From JALEFZ01 sp039817415 (GTDB taxonomy: Bacteria; Bacteroidota; Bacteroidia; J057), in assembly GCA_039817415.1 (NCBI GenBank), contig JBCBVV010000030.1, positions 1-64,000 on the forward strand: a stretch of DNA of 64,000 bases. Direction: 5' to 3'. Position 1 is the first letter of the stretch. Every line of letters begins with the position of its first letter. The notes under the pieces are model-generated. The model searched no databases and was not told where the DNA came from. It was given only the letters and a program-made list of their open reading frames with translations. Positions 1 through 9,480 of this stretch are shown one piece after another. The translations under genes and the position numbers were made by a program.

Positions 1-25
1 CTGTATTGAGACAATCTTTCCTTCA

Positions 26-190
26 TTAGGAGACCTTTTTACTTTTATTTCTTCGGCATTTTTCCCCACAATAGACGACTTCGTCCCAATTCTTCTCCCA
101 TTTCTTTCTCCATTCAAAGGGACGTCCACAAACGGGACATATTTTAGAAGGCAGGTTAGATTTGGTATAGGTTTTCCTTCGCTTGGCCAT
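26..190 (-). CDS. DUF2256 small zinc-ribbon protein, 54 aa
   Basis: A 54-codon frame starts MAKRRKTYTKSN and carries CPVCGRPFEWRKKW near residues 18-31, then YCGEKCRR near 40-47. This CxxC...CxxxC layout with the FxWRKKW core is the signature of the DUF2256 family, whose function is not established; four cysteines probably bind one zinc. The gene is shorter than usual gene-calling cut-offs. It lies downstream of pdhA on the same strand, but an intrinsic terminator separates the two, so it is probably transcribed on its own. Confidence 0.85.
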   Translation of the reverse strand: MAKRRKTYTKSNLPSKICPVCGRPFEWRKKWEKNWDEVVYCGEKCRRNKSKKVS

Positions 191-228
191 ATGTCAATAA
201 GCCTATTACCTTCCTTTTGTTTGCACAT

Positions 229-259
229 AAAAAAACCTGATACCAGAAAGGCACCAGGT
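229..259 (-). terminator. Intrinsic terminator after pdhA
   Basis: Read on the minus strand, ACCTGGTGCC and GGTATCAGGT can pair as a 10-bp stem with G-T wobbles around a 5-nt loop. A run of seven T follows directly. It starts 24 bp after the pdhA stop. Confidence 0.85.
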
Positions 260-282
260 CTTATTCATATTGATGGGTCTTA

Positions 283-1293
283 TTATTCCATGATAAATGG
301 ATACTCTCCAACGTAGATGTCCTCGTACAAAGCACTTGGATCTGGATATGGAGACTCTTCCGCGAACTTCACACATTCATCTACGATGCTCTTAATTTTC
401 GCATCGATCGCTCCTAGTTCGTCGTCAGATACAGAATTATTTTCCTGCATGTAAAGCTTCAAATTCGCAATGGGGTCTTTTCCTCTGTACTTATTCAGCT
501 CCTCACGTGTACGATACTTGGCAGGGTCAGACATTGAGTGTCCCTTGTAACGGTAAGTTTTCATTTCTACCAAGTAAGGTCCTTTTCCACTACGGACATG
601 CTCTACAACCTCTTTCATGTTCTCATACACAGTATGAACATCCATCCCATCTACAGGGCGAGAAGGCATATCGTAGGAAAGTCCTAGCTTATATAGATCA
701 GTTACATTGGAAGTACGCTCTACTGAGGTACCCATTGCGTAGTTATTGTTTTCGATGATGAAGATAACCGGGATGTTCCATAGCATAGCCAGGTTCATCG
801 TCTCGTGGAATGCACCTTGGCGCACAGCTCCATCTCCCATCATACACACAGCCAGTTTGTCTGTCTCCATGTACTTACAGGCGTATCCTAATCCAGCTCC
901 TAAAGGAATCTGACCCCCTACAATACCGTGTCCTCCTAGGAAGTTTTTCTCTTTGGAGAAGAAGTGCATAGAACCTCCCTTACCCTTAGAGCATCCTGTT
1001 GCCTTTCCGAACAACTCTGCCATACAAGCCAAAGGATCAACGCCACGAGCCAAGGCTCCCCCGTGGTCTCTATAAGCAGTGATGACATAATCATCAGGTC
1101 TGATGGCTGATTCCAGGCCTACTGCCACAGCTTCTTGTCCAATGTACAGGTGCAGGAATCCGCGGAATTTCTGCTGCATGTACAACTGGCTGGCACGCTC
1201 TTCAAATTTTCTAATCAACAGCATCTGCTCAAACCACTTCAACAAGAGTTCTTTGTCATAGGATTTGGCTTCCGTCTTTGCTTGCGTAGACAT
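283..1293 (-). CDS. pdhA: Pyruvate dehydrogenase E1 component, alpha subunit
   Basis: This is the thiamine-diphosphate-binding subunit of an alpha/beta 2-oxoacid dehydrogenase E1, decarboxylating pyruvate and passing the acetyl group to lipoyl-E2. The TPP motif is complete: GDGAVRQGAFHE at about residue 152 and ENNNYAMG about 30 residues later. The phosphorylation-loop-like YRYKGHSMSDPAKYR and the AYRDHG stretch are typical of PdhA. The start chosen is the ATG giving MSTQAKTEAK (336 aa). A longer in-frame ATG at 1338 adds 15 residues unlike the family. The E1 beta gene is not in the window. The E2 gene at 36-37 kb looks closer to the branched-chain type, so the two need not belong to one complex. 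It is divergent from recF. Confidence 0.93.
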   Translation of the reverse strand: MSTQAKTEAKSYDKELLLKWFEQMLLIRKFEERASQLYMQQKFRGFLHLYIGQEAVAVGLESAIRPDDYVITAYRDHGGALARGVDPLACMAELFGKATGCSKGKGGSMHFFSKEKNFLGGHGIVGGQIPLGAGLGYACKYMETDKLAVCMMGDGAVRQGAFHETMNLAMLWNIPVIFIIENNNYAMGTSVERTSNVTDLYKLGLSYDMPSRPVDGMDVHTVYENMKEVVEHVRSGKGPYLVEMKTYRYKGHSMSDPAKYRTREELNKYRGKDPIANLKLYMQENNSVSDDELGAIDAKIKSIVDECVKFAEESPYPDPSALYEDIYVGEYPFIME

Positions 1294-1463
1294 ATGAGTG
1301 TATTTATAGAATAGGTGATGACTTTCTTGAAGGGCCAAGTTCCAGATTAATGATATTTTTTACAAATCATCGATAGATATATTTTGTCAGTTCCTGCACC
1401 TCATTTGCCAAATCAGAAGGAAAAGAGGTATTTGTAGGCCAAATATTTGTCCGTTGTACCTTT

Positions 1464-2579
1464 ATGTATATTAGACGCCTTCATCTTATCCAATTTAGAA
1501 ACTACGATGAACTCCAATTGGAGCTGTCTGAAGGCATCAATTGCTTCACTGGACCTAATGGAGCTGGGAAAACCAATGTTTTGGACGCTATCCATTACCT
1601 AGCCTTTACCCGTGGATTTCGTGCCAGCCAGGACGTACAAGCCGTTCAAAAAGGAGCTAATTTCTTCTTCAATGGAGCCGATCTCGTCAAAAACGGACAA
1701 GACCGAAAAGTTCAATGCAATTTTCAGCGAGGAAAGGGCAAAAAAATCATGGTGGACCAACAGCCACTCAAAAAAATGAGTGAACATATTGGGTATATCC
1801 CATTGGTTGCTATTCTTCCCCACGATACAGATTTGATCAATGGTCCATCTGCTGGAAGGAGGCAATTCATGGATATGCTCATCTCACAGTACGATGCGGT
1901 ATATCTACGAAATCTGATCCAATACAATCGCGTGATAGAACAACGCAACGCGCTACTGCGGATGTTTGCCAGCCAAGGCCATGTAGATGAGGATCAATTG
2001 GAGCTATGGAATATGCAAATGGTACCCTTGGGAATTGCCATTCAGCTAAAGCGAGCAGAATTTGCGGAGATGTTTATGCCTGTCTTTAGAGAATATTTCA
2101 AGCAAATCGTTTCGGATCTGGAAGTCCCTACGATCCGATACAACCCCAATGTACCAGAGCCTACAGAAGAAGCTTGGAATAAGGCGCTCAAGGAAAAGGA
2201 AGCCCGAGACTTAATCAACCAATACACGGGCTTGGGTGTGCATAGAGATGACCTCAGTTTTCAGATTGATCAACGATCGGTTAGAAACTACGGTTCCCAA
2301 GGCCAGCAAAAAACCTTCGTCATCTCCCTAAAACTTGCTCAATATGCCCTCCTCCAACAACAAAAGGATCAACCCCCTATCTTGCTGCTAGATGACATTT
2401 TCGATAAATTAGATCAACATAGATTGGCCCGCATCGCTGGAATCATGGACGAGGTCATACAAGGGCAAATATTTATAACTGATACCTCCCTTGAACGAAT
2501 GAGGCAGGTTTTCAAAGAGTCGAAGCGAGATATTTCATTTTTTCAAGTAGAAAACGGCAAGGCGAGTAAAGTTGAATAG
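1464..2579 (+). CDS. recF: DNA replication/repair protein RecF
   Basis: RecF is an SMC-like ATPase that loads RecA at single-strand gaps with RecO and RecR. The N-terminus MYIRRLHLIQFRNYDEL and the Walker A GPNGAGKTN (about residues 30-38) are canonical. The ABC-type signature region lies near NYGSQGQQKTFVISLKLAQ, and Walker B LLLDDIFDKLD is near residue 310. At 371 aa it has normal length. A TACCTTTA box overlaps the A of the ATG. It is followed after 2 bp by the DUF721 gene, an arrangement common in Bacteroidota. No dnaA, dnaN or gyrB is nearby. Confidence 0.96.
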   Translation: MYIRRLHLIQFRNYDELQLELSEGINCFTGPNGAGKTNVLDAIHYLAFTRGFRASQDVQAVQKGANFFFNGADLVKNGQDRKVQCNFQRGKGKKIMVDQQPLKKMSEHIGYIPLVAILPHDTDLINGPSAGRRQFMDMLISQYDAVYLRNLIQYNRVIEQRNALLRMFASQGHVDEDQLELWNMQMVPLGIAIQLKRAEFAEMFMPVFREYFKQIVSDLEVPTIRYNPNVPEPTEEAWNKALKEKEARDLINQYTGLGVHRDDLSFQIDQRSVRNYGSQGQQKTFVISLKLAQYALLQQQKDQPPILLLDDIFDKLDQHRLARIAGIMDEVIQGQIFITDTSLERMRQVFKESKRDISFFQVENGKASKVE

Positions 2580-2581
2580 TT

Positions 2582-2875
2582 ATGGCGGGATATAAAGATT
2601 ACATGAGCCTAGGAGATGCCATCAACGCGTTTTTAAGAAAGAACAATCTCCATCACAAGGCGGCCATTCAGTCAGTCATCATGAACTGGGAGACTATCAT
2701 GGGAAAGCCTATAGCCCAGGCGACTGAAAAGATCTGGTTTGATAGAGGTGTCCTCTATGTCAAAATGAATTCCCCTGTTTGGAGAAGTGAACTACAAATG
2801 GCCAGAAAAAAGATTGCCGAAGTTGTCAACAGAGAAGCCAAAGACAATATCGTTGCAGAAGTGAAAATAATTTAG
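2582..2875 (+). CDS. DUF721 (DciA-like) family protein
   Basis: This 97-aa protein begins AGYKDYMSLGDAINAFLRKN and contains NWETIMGKPIAQATEK followed by the beta-rich VLYVKMNSPVWRSELQM, the DUF721 pattern. The family is related to the KH-like domain of DciA, which loads or assists the replicative helicase; Bacteroidota members are generally uncharacterised. It is almost certainly co-transcribed with recF, with only 2 bp between the genes, which fits a replication or repair role. Confidence 0.88.
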   Translation: MAGYKDYMSLGDAINAFLRKNNLHHKAAIQSVIMNWETIMGKPIAQATEKIWFDRGVLYVKMNSPVWRSELQMARKKIAEVVNREAKDNIVAEVKII

Positions 2876-2967
2876 CGGAAGCCCTGTCTCTTTCCCTAAT
2901 TTGAGGCTTGACATCCTTGCTCCATTCTTTATTAGTCCTTAATATGGGGCACAACAAGAACAATTGA

Positions 2968-3951
2968 ATGAAATACAGAACGCTCGGAAAAACCGGTTGG
3001 AAAATCTCTGAAGTGTCCCTTGGCACATGGCAAGTAGGTGGAAAGTGGGGCAGCTCATTTGACGACAAGCTTGCAGAATCAATCTTACATAAGGCCATTG
3101 ATGGTGGCGTAAATTTTCTGGATACTGCAGACGTATACAGCGCCGGTCTGAGCGAAAAAGCCGTTTCTCGCGTCGTGAAAAGCCGGCACGAAGAAATTTT
3201 CGTTGCTACCAAGTGCGGAAGAAGACTTCATCCCCATACAGCGGAAGGCTACAACAGACAAAATATTACGGCTTTTATCCATGATAGCCTTCAAAACATG
3301 GGCCTGGAGCGAATAGATTTAGTCCAGTTGCATTGCCCACCTACTGAAGTTTATCAACAGGATGAAGTATTCGGGATCCTCGATGATTTGAAGGCCGAAG
3401 GAAAGATAAGAGAATATGGGGTAAGCGTTGAAAAAGTGTCAGAAGCAATGGAGGCAATCAAGCATCCTGGTGTAGCTTCTGTACAAATCATATTCAACAT
3501 GATGCGCCTCAAGCCGAGCGAGGAGTTTTTCCCAGCCGCTAAGAAAGCCAATGTTGGTATCATTGCTAGGGTTCCATTAGCTAGTGGTCTATTAACGGGT
3601 AAATTCAATCCTGAAACTACTTTTGGGGAAGGAGACCATCGATTCTTCAACCGCAATGGAGAGCATTTTGACAAAGGCGAAACCTTCTCAGGTGTCCCCT
3701 TCGATCTGGCTATGGAAGTATTACCTACCTACAGAAGATTCTTTGGCTCTAAGCTTCTACCCATGTATGCTTTGAAATGGATTCTCATGCATGATGCGGT
3801 TTCCTGTGTCATTCCAGGAGCAAGCAGGGAAGAACATGTCGATTCAAATCTCAGAACAAGCGAACTACCAGAATTGCCCCAAATGGCGATGGACGATGTG
3901 AAGGAGGTATATGACAAATACTTTAGGAAGCACATCCACCCACACTGGTAG
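2968..3951 (+). CDS. Aldo/keto reductase
   Basis: A 327-aa TIM-barrel NADPH-dependent oxidoreductase. The catalytic tetrad of the aldo/keto reductase superfamily is visible: Asp52 and Tyr57 in LDTADVYS, Lys82 in VATKCGRR and His122 in LVQLHCPP. The start MKYRTLGKTGWKIS is typical of the AKR11/AKR12-like group, and near the C-terminus SCVIPGASREEHVDSNL matches the cofactor-phosphate-binding segment. The substrate cannot be told from sequence. The Gfo/Idh/MocA gene follows 62 bp later on the same strand, so both may act on the same sugar or polyol. Confidence 0.92.
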   Translation: MKYRTLGKTGWKISEVSLGTWQVGGKWGSSFDDKLAESILHKAIDGGVNFLDTADVYSAGLSEKAVSRVVKSRHEEIFVATKCGRRLHPHTAEGYNRQNITAFIHDSLQNMGLERIDLVQLHCPPTEVYQQDEVFGILDDLKAEGKIREYGVSVEKVSEAMEAIKHPGVASVQIIFNMMRLKPSEEFFPAAKKANVGIIARVPLASGLLTGKFNPETTFGEGDHRFFNRNGEHFDKGETFSGVPFDLAMEVLPTYRRFFGSKLLPMYALKWILMHDAVSCVIPGASREEHVDSNLRTSELPELPQMAMDDVKEVYDKYFRKHIHPHW

Positions 3952-4013
3952 AAGATTGATTCGCCAATCGATTTCCAATTCTTAGAAACATCACCACACA
4001 AAACAGAATACAA

Positions 4014-5180
4014 ATGAATCGCAAGCTACGCATGGGCATGGTCGGAGGAGGGCGAGGCGCCTTCATCGGAGAAGTTCATCGAATCGCCGCACGGATGGAC
4101 GGTCAAATTGAACTGGTCTGTGGGGCATTTTCCTCTAATCCTGAAAAATCAAAGCTCTCCGGAGAAGACTTTTTTATTCCTGCTGACAGGGTTTATGGCT
4201 CCTTCGCAGAAATGATCATGAAGGAAAAGGAGCTACCAGAAGGGGAGAGAATGGACTTTATCTCTATTGTTACCCCCAACCATGTTCACTTTGCACCTGC
4301 AAAAATGGCCCTCGAAAATGGCTTTCCAGTAGTTTGTGACAAGCCATTAGCCTTTAACCTAGAGGAATCAAGGACCCTGGTCAAACTCGTAGAAGAAACA
4401 GGTCTGCTATTTGCCCTGACACATAATTATACGGGCTATCCTATGGTCAAGGAAGCTAAGTCCCTGATCCAACAGGGTGTCCTTGGAAAAATCAGAAAAG
4501 TCGTTGTTGAATACCCACAGGGTTGGCTATCTACTTTTTTAGAGGGTAGTGGTCAGAAACAAGCTTCTTGGAGAACAGACCCAACAAAATCCGGTAAGGC
4601 AGGGGCTATGGGAGATATTGGTACCCACGCAGCCAATCTTGCAGAATATATTGTGGGACAAAACATAAGCCAGGTCTGTGCAGATATCTCCACTTTTGTA
4701 GAAGGAAGACTGCTGGATGATGATGGAAATATCCTTATCCACTTTGATGGAGGAGCAAAAGGAATATTACAAGCCAGCCAGATCGCAAATGGAGAAGAAA
4801 ATGATCTCAACATCAGAGTCTATGGAGAAAAGGGTGGCCTCAAATGGCGCCAAATGGAACCCAATACCCTGATCCATCGCACCCAAGACCATGGAGCTCG
4901 ACACCTTCGTACAGGAGTTGGAGAACTTTCTGAAGCTTCACAAAGAGCCACTAGAATTCCAGCAGGTCATCCAGAAGGCTATCTCGAAGCTTTTGCCAAC
5001 ATCTATAAAAACTTTGCATTCGCCCTTAGAAAGAAACTGAATGGGCAAGAGCCTGATGCACTGGATATGGATTTCCCTACAGTTCAGGACGGTTTGAGAG
5101 GAATGGCTTTCATCGAAGCTGTTATTTCAACCAAAGACACAGATCAAAAGTGGATTGAGGTAGCGCCCTTCATAGGCTAA
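4014..5180 (+). CDS. Gfo/Idh/MocA family oxidoreductase
   Basis: A 388-aa NAD(P)-dependent dehydrogenase. A glycine-rich dinucleotide loop (GMVGGGRGAFIG, about residues 7-18) opens the Rossmann fold. The family's EKP motif appears as CDKPLAFN near residue 106, then a GDIGTHAANLAEY segment supplies the catalytic-region His typical of the inositol-dehydrogenase-like C-terminal fold. Members oxidise or epimerise sugars, inositols and their derivatives; the specific substrate is unknown. It probably forms an operon with the preceding aldo/keto reductase. Confidence 0.9.
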   Translation: MNRKLRMGMVGGGRGAFIGEVHRIAARMDGQIELVCGAFSSNPEKSKLSGEDFFIPADRVYGSFAEMIMKEKELPEGERMDFISIVTPNHVHFAPAKMALENGFPVVCDKPLAFNLEESRTLVKLVEETGLLFALTHNYTGYPMVKEAKSLIQQGVLGKIRKVVVEYPQGWLSTFLEGSGQKQASWRTDPTKSGKAGAMGDIGTHAANLAEYIVGQNISQVCADISTFVEGRLLDDDGNILIHFDGGAKGILQASQIANGEENDLNIRVYGEKGGLKWRQMEPNTLIHRTQDHGARHLRTGVGELSEASQRATRIPAGHPEGYLEAFANIYKNFAFALRKKLNGQEPDALDMDFPTVQDGLRGMAFIEAVISTKDTDQKWIEVAPFIG

Positions 5181-5273
5181 CACTTCCTCAAAGTTCACAG
5201 ACACTTAAACGGTATTCAAGGGAGATGGATAAATCATCTTGCTTCCTTGTCTACCGGATGATTAAGTTGCAGC

Positions 5274-6668
5274 ATGATGAATAGACTGATCCTCACATTG
5301 GGTTTATTTCTGATGCTACTATTGACTGCTGCTTGCCAGTCACTAGAAACCAATGATCCCCCAACTGAGCCCTCCCAAGAATATCAATGGAGGAATATCA
5401 AAAAGAAACTCGCCTGGCTGATCAAAACCCCCAACCTTAATGAGCAAGTTGAAATCAACGAAATGGGCATCGCCCTTTATCGCTCTGCAGGTGCAAGAGA
5501 CTCTGGCTTAGTAGAATCGAGAATTTATCCCGACGAATTTGAATTGACCGCCAAGCTATTCCGATGGATGGATCAGGATTCTCTCTTGGCTGCTTACGAG
5601 CAGAAAGGAAACAAGCATTGGCGAAAGGTCTTGAGCAAAGCCCAATTGCAAAAAGCCACAGCCTATTCGGAAGACAGTGTAGCAGGGGATTCTCTCCTCC
5701 CCCTCAAGGGTTGGAAGATTGCCATTGATCCAGGACATATCTCGGGTGATATTGTTTCTGCAGAAATGGAGGGTAAATACGTCAAAATGAAGGCTTCCAA
5801 GCTTACAGGAGGCAAAGCTATTGGATTTTTTGAGCCTCAACTTACCCTGGTAACGGCTCTGATTATACAGGATAGCCTAAAAAAGTTAGGAGCGACTACG
5901 CTAATTTCCCGACCTGAATCTGGAAAAAGCGTCAAGGGAAAAAGCTTTGGACTATGGAAAAAGGAAGATTGGGATAGTGTTCGTTCTGCTGCCTTCATTG
6001 AGAACAAGTGGAACAAAGAAGATTTGTCCTACTGGCAGAGGAAAGCCGATGACAAAGAAATATTCAAGAAGTTTTACAATGCCAATGACTTGAGAGCCAG
6101 AGCTGAAAAAATTAATGCCTTCAGGCCAGACATGACCCTGATTATTCATTATAACATCCATTCTCCTAACTGGGACAAAAGAGATAAAAATGGCTTCTTC
6201 GTTCCTACCCAGGCGAATTATAGCATGGCTTTTATCCCGGGTAGCTTCGCCAAAAAAGAACTTGGGACCTCAGAAGATCGCTTGGCTCTCCTAAGAATGC
6301 TATTGACCTCGGATCTATATGATTCCTATGATCTTTCAACTTCATTTATCCAGCACTCGGTTACGCATACTGGTGTAACACCTGTTCCGAAAACTTCTGA
6401 TTTACCCTATCTTGTCCACTACAGCATTTATACAGACAGATTGGGCGTTTACGCAAGGAATCTTTCCCTCACTAGGTTGATCTATGGTCCTCTGGTCTAT
6501 GGTGAAAGCTTTTGCCAAGACAATATTCAAGAAGCTCTTAGGCTCAATGAAAATGATAGAGAGAAGAATGGGATTGCCTATTCTAGTAGGCTGGAAGAAG
6601 TGGCCCATGCCTACATTGCCTCGGTTTGGGACTTCGTAAAGGAACATCCTAAAGCACAAAAAAAATAG
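5274..6668 (+). CDS. N-acetylmuramoyl-L-alanine amidase-like lipoprotein
   Basis: The precursor (464 aa) has a lipoprotein signal peptide ending LLTAAC, so it is probably anchored by Cys21. The C-terminal two-thirds resemble the zinc-dependent Amidase_3 fold: IAIDPGHISGD with a metal-ligand His at about residue 155, a Glu in FFEPQL near 187, and LIIHYNIHS near 290 for the second His. These enzymes cut the amide bond between MurNAc and the stem peptide. About 130 residues between lipobox and catalytic domain are unassigned. Insertions make it longer than a minimal amidase, so the assignment rests on spaced motifs. It converges on the 6716 gene. Confidence 0.75.
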   Translation: MMNRLILTLGLFLMLLLTAACQSLETNDPPTEPSQEYQWRNIKKKLAWLIKTPNLNEQVEINEMGIALYRSAGARDSGLVESRIYPDEFELTAKLFRWMDQDSLLAAYEQKGNKHWRKVLSKAQLQKATAYSEDSVAGDSLLPLKGWKIAIDPGHISGDIVSAEMEGKYVKMKASKLTGGKAIGFFEPQLTLVTALIIQDSLKKLGATTLISRPESGKSVKGKSFGLWKKEDWDSVRSAAFIENKWNKEDLSYWQRKADDKEIFKKFYNANDLRARAEKINAFRPDMTLIIHYNIHSPNWDKRDKNGFFVPTQANYSMAFIPGSFAKKELGTSEDRLALLRMLLTSDLYDSYDLSTSFIQHSVTHTGVTPVPKTSDLPYLVHYSIYTDRLGVYARNLSLTRLIYGPLVYGESFCQDNIQEALRLNENDREKNGIAYSSRLEEVAHAYIASVWDFVKEHPKAQKK

Positions 6669-6692
6669 GGAAGTCAATCACCTCCCTATTTT
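6660..6692. terminator. Bidirectional terminator between convergent genes
   Basis: AAAATAGGGA and TCCCTATTTT flank a short loop. A T-rich run follows on the plus side and the A-run mirrors it on the other strand. It overlaps the stop of the amidase gene and can serve both convergent genes. Confidence 0.8.
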
Positions 6693-6715
6693 AAGATATT
6701 TTTTTTACTGTCTTT

Positions 6716-7894
6716 TTAGTTGCCAGCCGGGTAATATTGGATAGTAGCAGAAGGCACATTTTTCGCCTGAGACTCCCCATAAACTGCCTGAAGGAGTTCC
6801 TTCCCTAACCCAATCATATTAGGATTGTCTTTTCTTAAGGCAGCGATGATGGTCAACTCTACATACTTATCTGTGCCAGGAACTTCTAGAAGGACTTTAG
6901 AGCCCTTCGGAAGCGTTTTGTGGTATCCATAATAGATACTAGGTGGATTTTTGGCTTTTACTGGCGCAATTTTCCCCGTTTCTCGGTACCTGATGTAAGT
7001 CCTATTGGTTGAAAAATCAACGACTTCCTGTTCTTCCAATCTATAATTTCCAGACTCCTCAAGAATGTTGTTAGGATTTTTTAAGCCATTCAGTGCTTCC
7101 AATTCATTGAAATCAGGAGAAAGGCCATTTTCGTAGTAAATGGTCGTATTGTCCATGCCATCCTCTCCATCAGGTAGGTATTCATCCTCTTCTAAATATA
7201 CCACACCTTCGTCTTCTTTAATTTCTTCTCCTCTATTGATTCGTCTTATTTCGGACTTAACAATGGGCGCTAAACTAGACTCCATGAATCCTCTGGTCGT
7301 TCCGATTTCCCTTAAAGCATCCAGTTGTTGACCACGTGTCTTTTTGGCTCTGGCCTTTCTCAGCATGGAGGCAATTGCGATATCCTGAGGATCGATACTC
7401 AGCATTTTATATCCCTTGATCCAGCCTCTTTTCTTTTTCATTTTCCCAACGAGGTAGAGCCAATCGTCTTTGTAATCACTCAGGATTGCCATTTCGCCTT
7501 GCTGGAAGTAAGAATCTTTTGCGGAGGCATAAGATCCAGCCGTTCCATACATTCTGGTTCTGTCGAGGACAACCACCAAACCTGCATCTTTTACCAGAAA
7601 GGTTTCGTTTACCCAACCAACTTTACCCTCCTTATTTTCAACAAGGATATAGTTGATTTTGTCTTCCTTCACCAGAGCTTCCTGCCCTTTGTGAATGAGT
7701 TCCTCCCCAAACAGGATGGTTCCCTGTATCGTTTTTTCACCGGGTAGCCTATAGAATTTAGCTGATTCCCAGGCACATATAGACTTAGTTCCCTCATCAT
7801 TGGTATAGTCAATGAAGACGGTCTGAGCCAATCCCGCTTGAATTGAAACGAAGGTCAGAAGGACTACCGAGCAGAATTTCCAGAAATAATTCAT
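6716..7894 (-). CDS. Exported SH3-like domain protein with C-terminal barrel-like domain
   Basis: A 392-aa protein with signal peptide (MNYFWKFCSVVLLTFVSIQAGLAQ). Two bacterial-SH3-like segments follow (about residues 40-105 and 110-170), each ending in a GW motif (GKVGWVNETFL, RGWIKGYKML). A central acidic linker precedes a C-terminal 90-residue segment with GYHKTLPKGSKVLLEVPGT, which resembles the opening of an RlpA-type double-psi beta-barrel. The catalytic NDRG-like segment is replaced by IAALRKDN, so it may be a non-catalytic binder. It is paralogous to the gene at 8111-9166. A periplasmic or cell-wall role is inferred. Confidence 0.6.
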   Translation of the reverse strand: MNYFWKFCSVVLLTFVSIQAGLAQTVFIDYTNDEGTKSICAWESAKFYRLPGEKTIQGTILFGEELIHKGQEALVKEDKINYILVENKEGKVGWVNETFLVKDAGLVVVLDRTRMYGTAGSYASAKDSYFQQGEMAILSDYKDDWLYLVGKMKKKRGWIKGYKMLSIDPQDIAIASMLRKARAKKTRGQQLDALREIGTTRGFMESSLAPIVKSEIRRINRGEEIKEDEGVVYLEEDEYLPDGEDGMDNTTIYYENGLSPDFNELEALNGLKNPNNILEESGNYRLEEQEVVDFSTNRTYIRYRETGKIAPVKAKNPPSIYYGYHKTLPKGSKVLLEVPGTDKYVELTIIAALRKDNPNMIGLGKELLQAVYGESQAKNVPSATIQYYPAGN

Positions 7895-8110
7895 TTCTTT
7901 TTTATGGTTCTTTTTCCAATTATACGAAAAATAGGGATTTGGTTAAAGTCTGATAATGAATTTTTTAGGGGGTGTTAATTCATGTATTACTTTACTACCA
8001 AACGATTCAAAGTCCTAAAAATTATAGGAAAGTTGCATCCGCCTGTCTGCCAAAGGAATGGGGACTTGGAATGGGGATACATAGCTTAGACCAGATTTAG
8101 CCTTCGATGG

Positions 8111-9166
8111 TTACTCTGACTTGGTGTATGAGATGACAATATCACCTGGGTTGATGGTTCCAAAGAGACTCATCAGGCAAGCAGGAGAGAGCGCAATAAT
8201 GGCATCATTATCCTCCTCAAGTTTGTCAATAATCGTCAATTCTACGAAGCCTTTGGTACCAGGAATATCCATTCTCACCCTTGATCCTGGTGGAAGACTC
8301 GGGTGGAAGGCATAGTAAGGATCAGGGTGCTTGATCCCCTGCTTAATCGCCGTTGCAGGACCTGTTTCGATGATCTCGGTAATATATTTTCCAGAAGCTC
8401 TGTCCCACACATCCAATTCCATCTTTCTTGAGCTTTTTTCTGAGTCGGGAAGTGGCTTGGCAGGGGTGGATCTGGTAATGGTTGGACTTTTTCTTTTTGT
8501 AGCTTCTTCCAAGGTTTCTTCTGGAGTAGGCAGAGCTGGTTTTCCTTGCATGATCCGTGCTACTGCTGATCCGTTTTGTTCAGCCTTAGAGATAATCTGG
8601 GCTATTCGGGCAGCTCTCTCCTTCTCTGGTAGTTTTTGTGCCTTTTCCCATAAGCTAGCCGCCTCTATATCTCCTATTCGATTTGAGATAAGATTTTCTT
8701 TTTTTACCCACCCAAATTTCTTGCGGTTTTTTGTCGTAAGGAAAATCCAGCCGTTTTTGATGGATTTTTGAACCACAATATCTCCCGCTTCGAAGCTATC
8801 AAAGGTTATGGTTGTGGGTGTTCCCGCACGTTCATAAATTCTCGCTTTTTCAAGCACTACACCTAAGAAACCGTCTTCTAGAAACAAATATTCATGTATC
8901 CAACCAACTTTTCCGTCTGCTAGGTTTACCTTGACATAGGTTTTCTTTTCTGATGGGACATAAGATGTTTCCCCTAAACCTTGTACTTGCTCTCCAAAGT
9001 TAATCTTTTGCAAGTATTTCGCTTTTCTACCCGGAGCATTTCGGAGCCCAACGGCTTCATACACACAAGTGAGGGAGGAATTTGCCTTATCGGATAGGTC
9101 CGTTATTTGACTCCACGAGGGTAGACAAAAGCTTACGGAAAAGATGAGTAGAATCAGCTTCTTCAT
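8111..9166 (-). CDS. Exported SH3-like domain protein, paralogue of the 6716 gene
   Basis: A 351-aa protein with signal peptide (MKKLILLIFSVSFCLPSWSQ). Two SH3-like repeats end in GKVGWIHEYLFLED and KFGWVKKENLIS. An Ala/Glu-rich helical linker and a Pro/Ser-rich spacer (ITRSTPAKPLPDSEKSSRK) lead to a C-terminal segment AFHPSLPPGSRVRMDIPGT...VELTIIDKL. Order and spacing match the downstream neighbour at 6716-7894, so the two look like an old tandem duplication. As there, the barrel-like domain lacks the RlpA catalytic NDRG motif. It is divergent from the 9481 gene. Confidence 0.6.
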   Translation of the reverse strand: MKKLILLIFSVSFCLPSWSQITDLSDKANSSLTCVYEAVGLRNAPGRKAKYLQKINFGEQVQGLGETSYVPSEKKTYVKVNLADGKVGWIHEYLFLEDGFLGVVLEKARIYERAGTPTTITFDSFEAGDIVVQKSIKNGWIFLTTKNRKKFGWVKKENLISNRIGDIEAASLWEKAQKLPEKERAARIAQIISKAEQNGSAVARIMQGKPALPTPEETLEEATKRKSPTITRSTPAKPLPDSEKSSRKMELDVWDRASGKYITEIIETGPATAIKQGIKHPDPYYAFHPSLPPGSRVRMDIPGTKGFVELTIIDKLEEDNDAIIALSPACLMSLFGTINPGDIVISYTKSE

Positions 9167-9480
9167 TGCAACGAGTGGGGTTTGGGTTCGTACTTTAAGA
9201 GGAAATTTATGGTTTTCCGACTATTAGTCCAAAGAACGCAAATTGTCCTATAAATCAGAATGACCATAAACGAATTTTGTTAAAGATTATTTTGAGAATA
9301 TTCGACTGTTTTACTATATTATTGTTACTGGAACCGAACTATACGAATCTTTTTTTCTTTTTCCGAAAGTTTCAACCTAAACGGTAGAGGCAGGAAAACG
9401 CACGTTCTTTGAGTTGAATTGGTGTTCCCTAACACATGACACCATTTGACGTCCTTTTTCTCTTGTTTCACTTTTAATTC

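Noticed and set aside
1464..2875. recF as a sign of the replication origin
   Set aside because: No dnaA, dnaN, gyrB or DnaA-box cluster is nearby, and recF is often unlinked from the origin in Bacteroidota.
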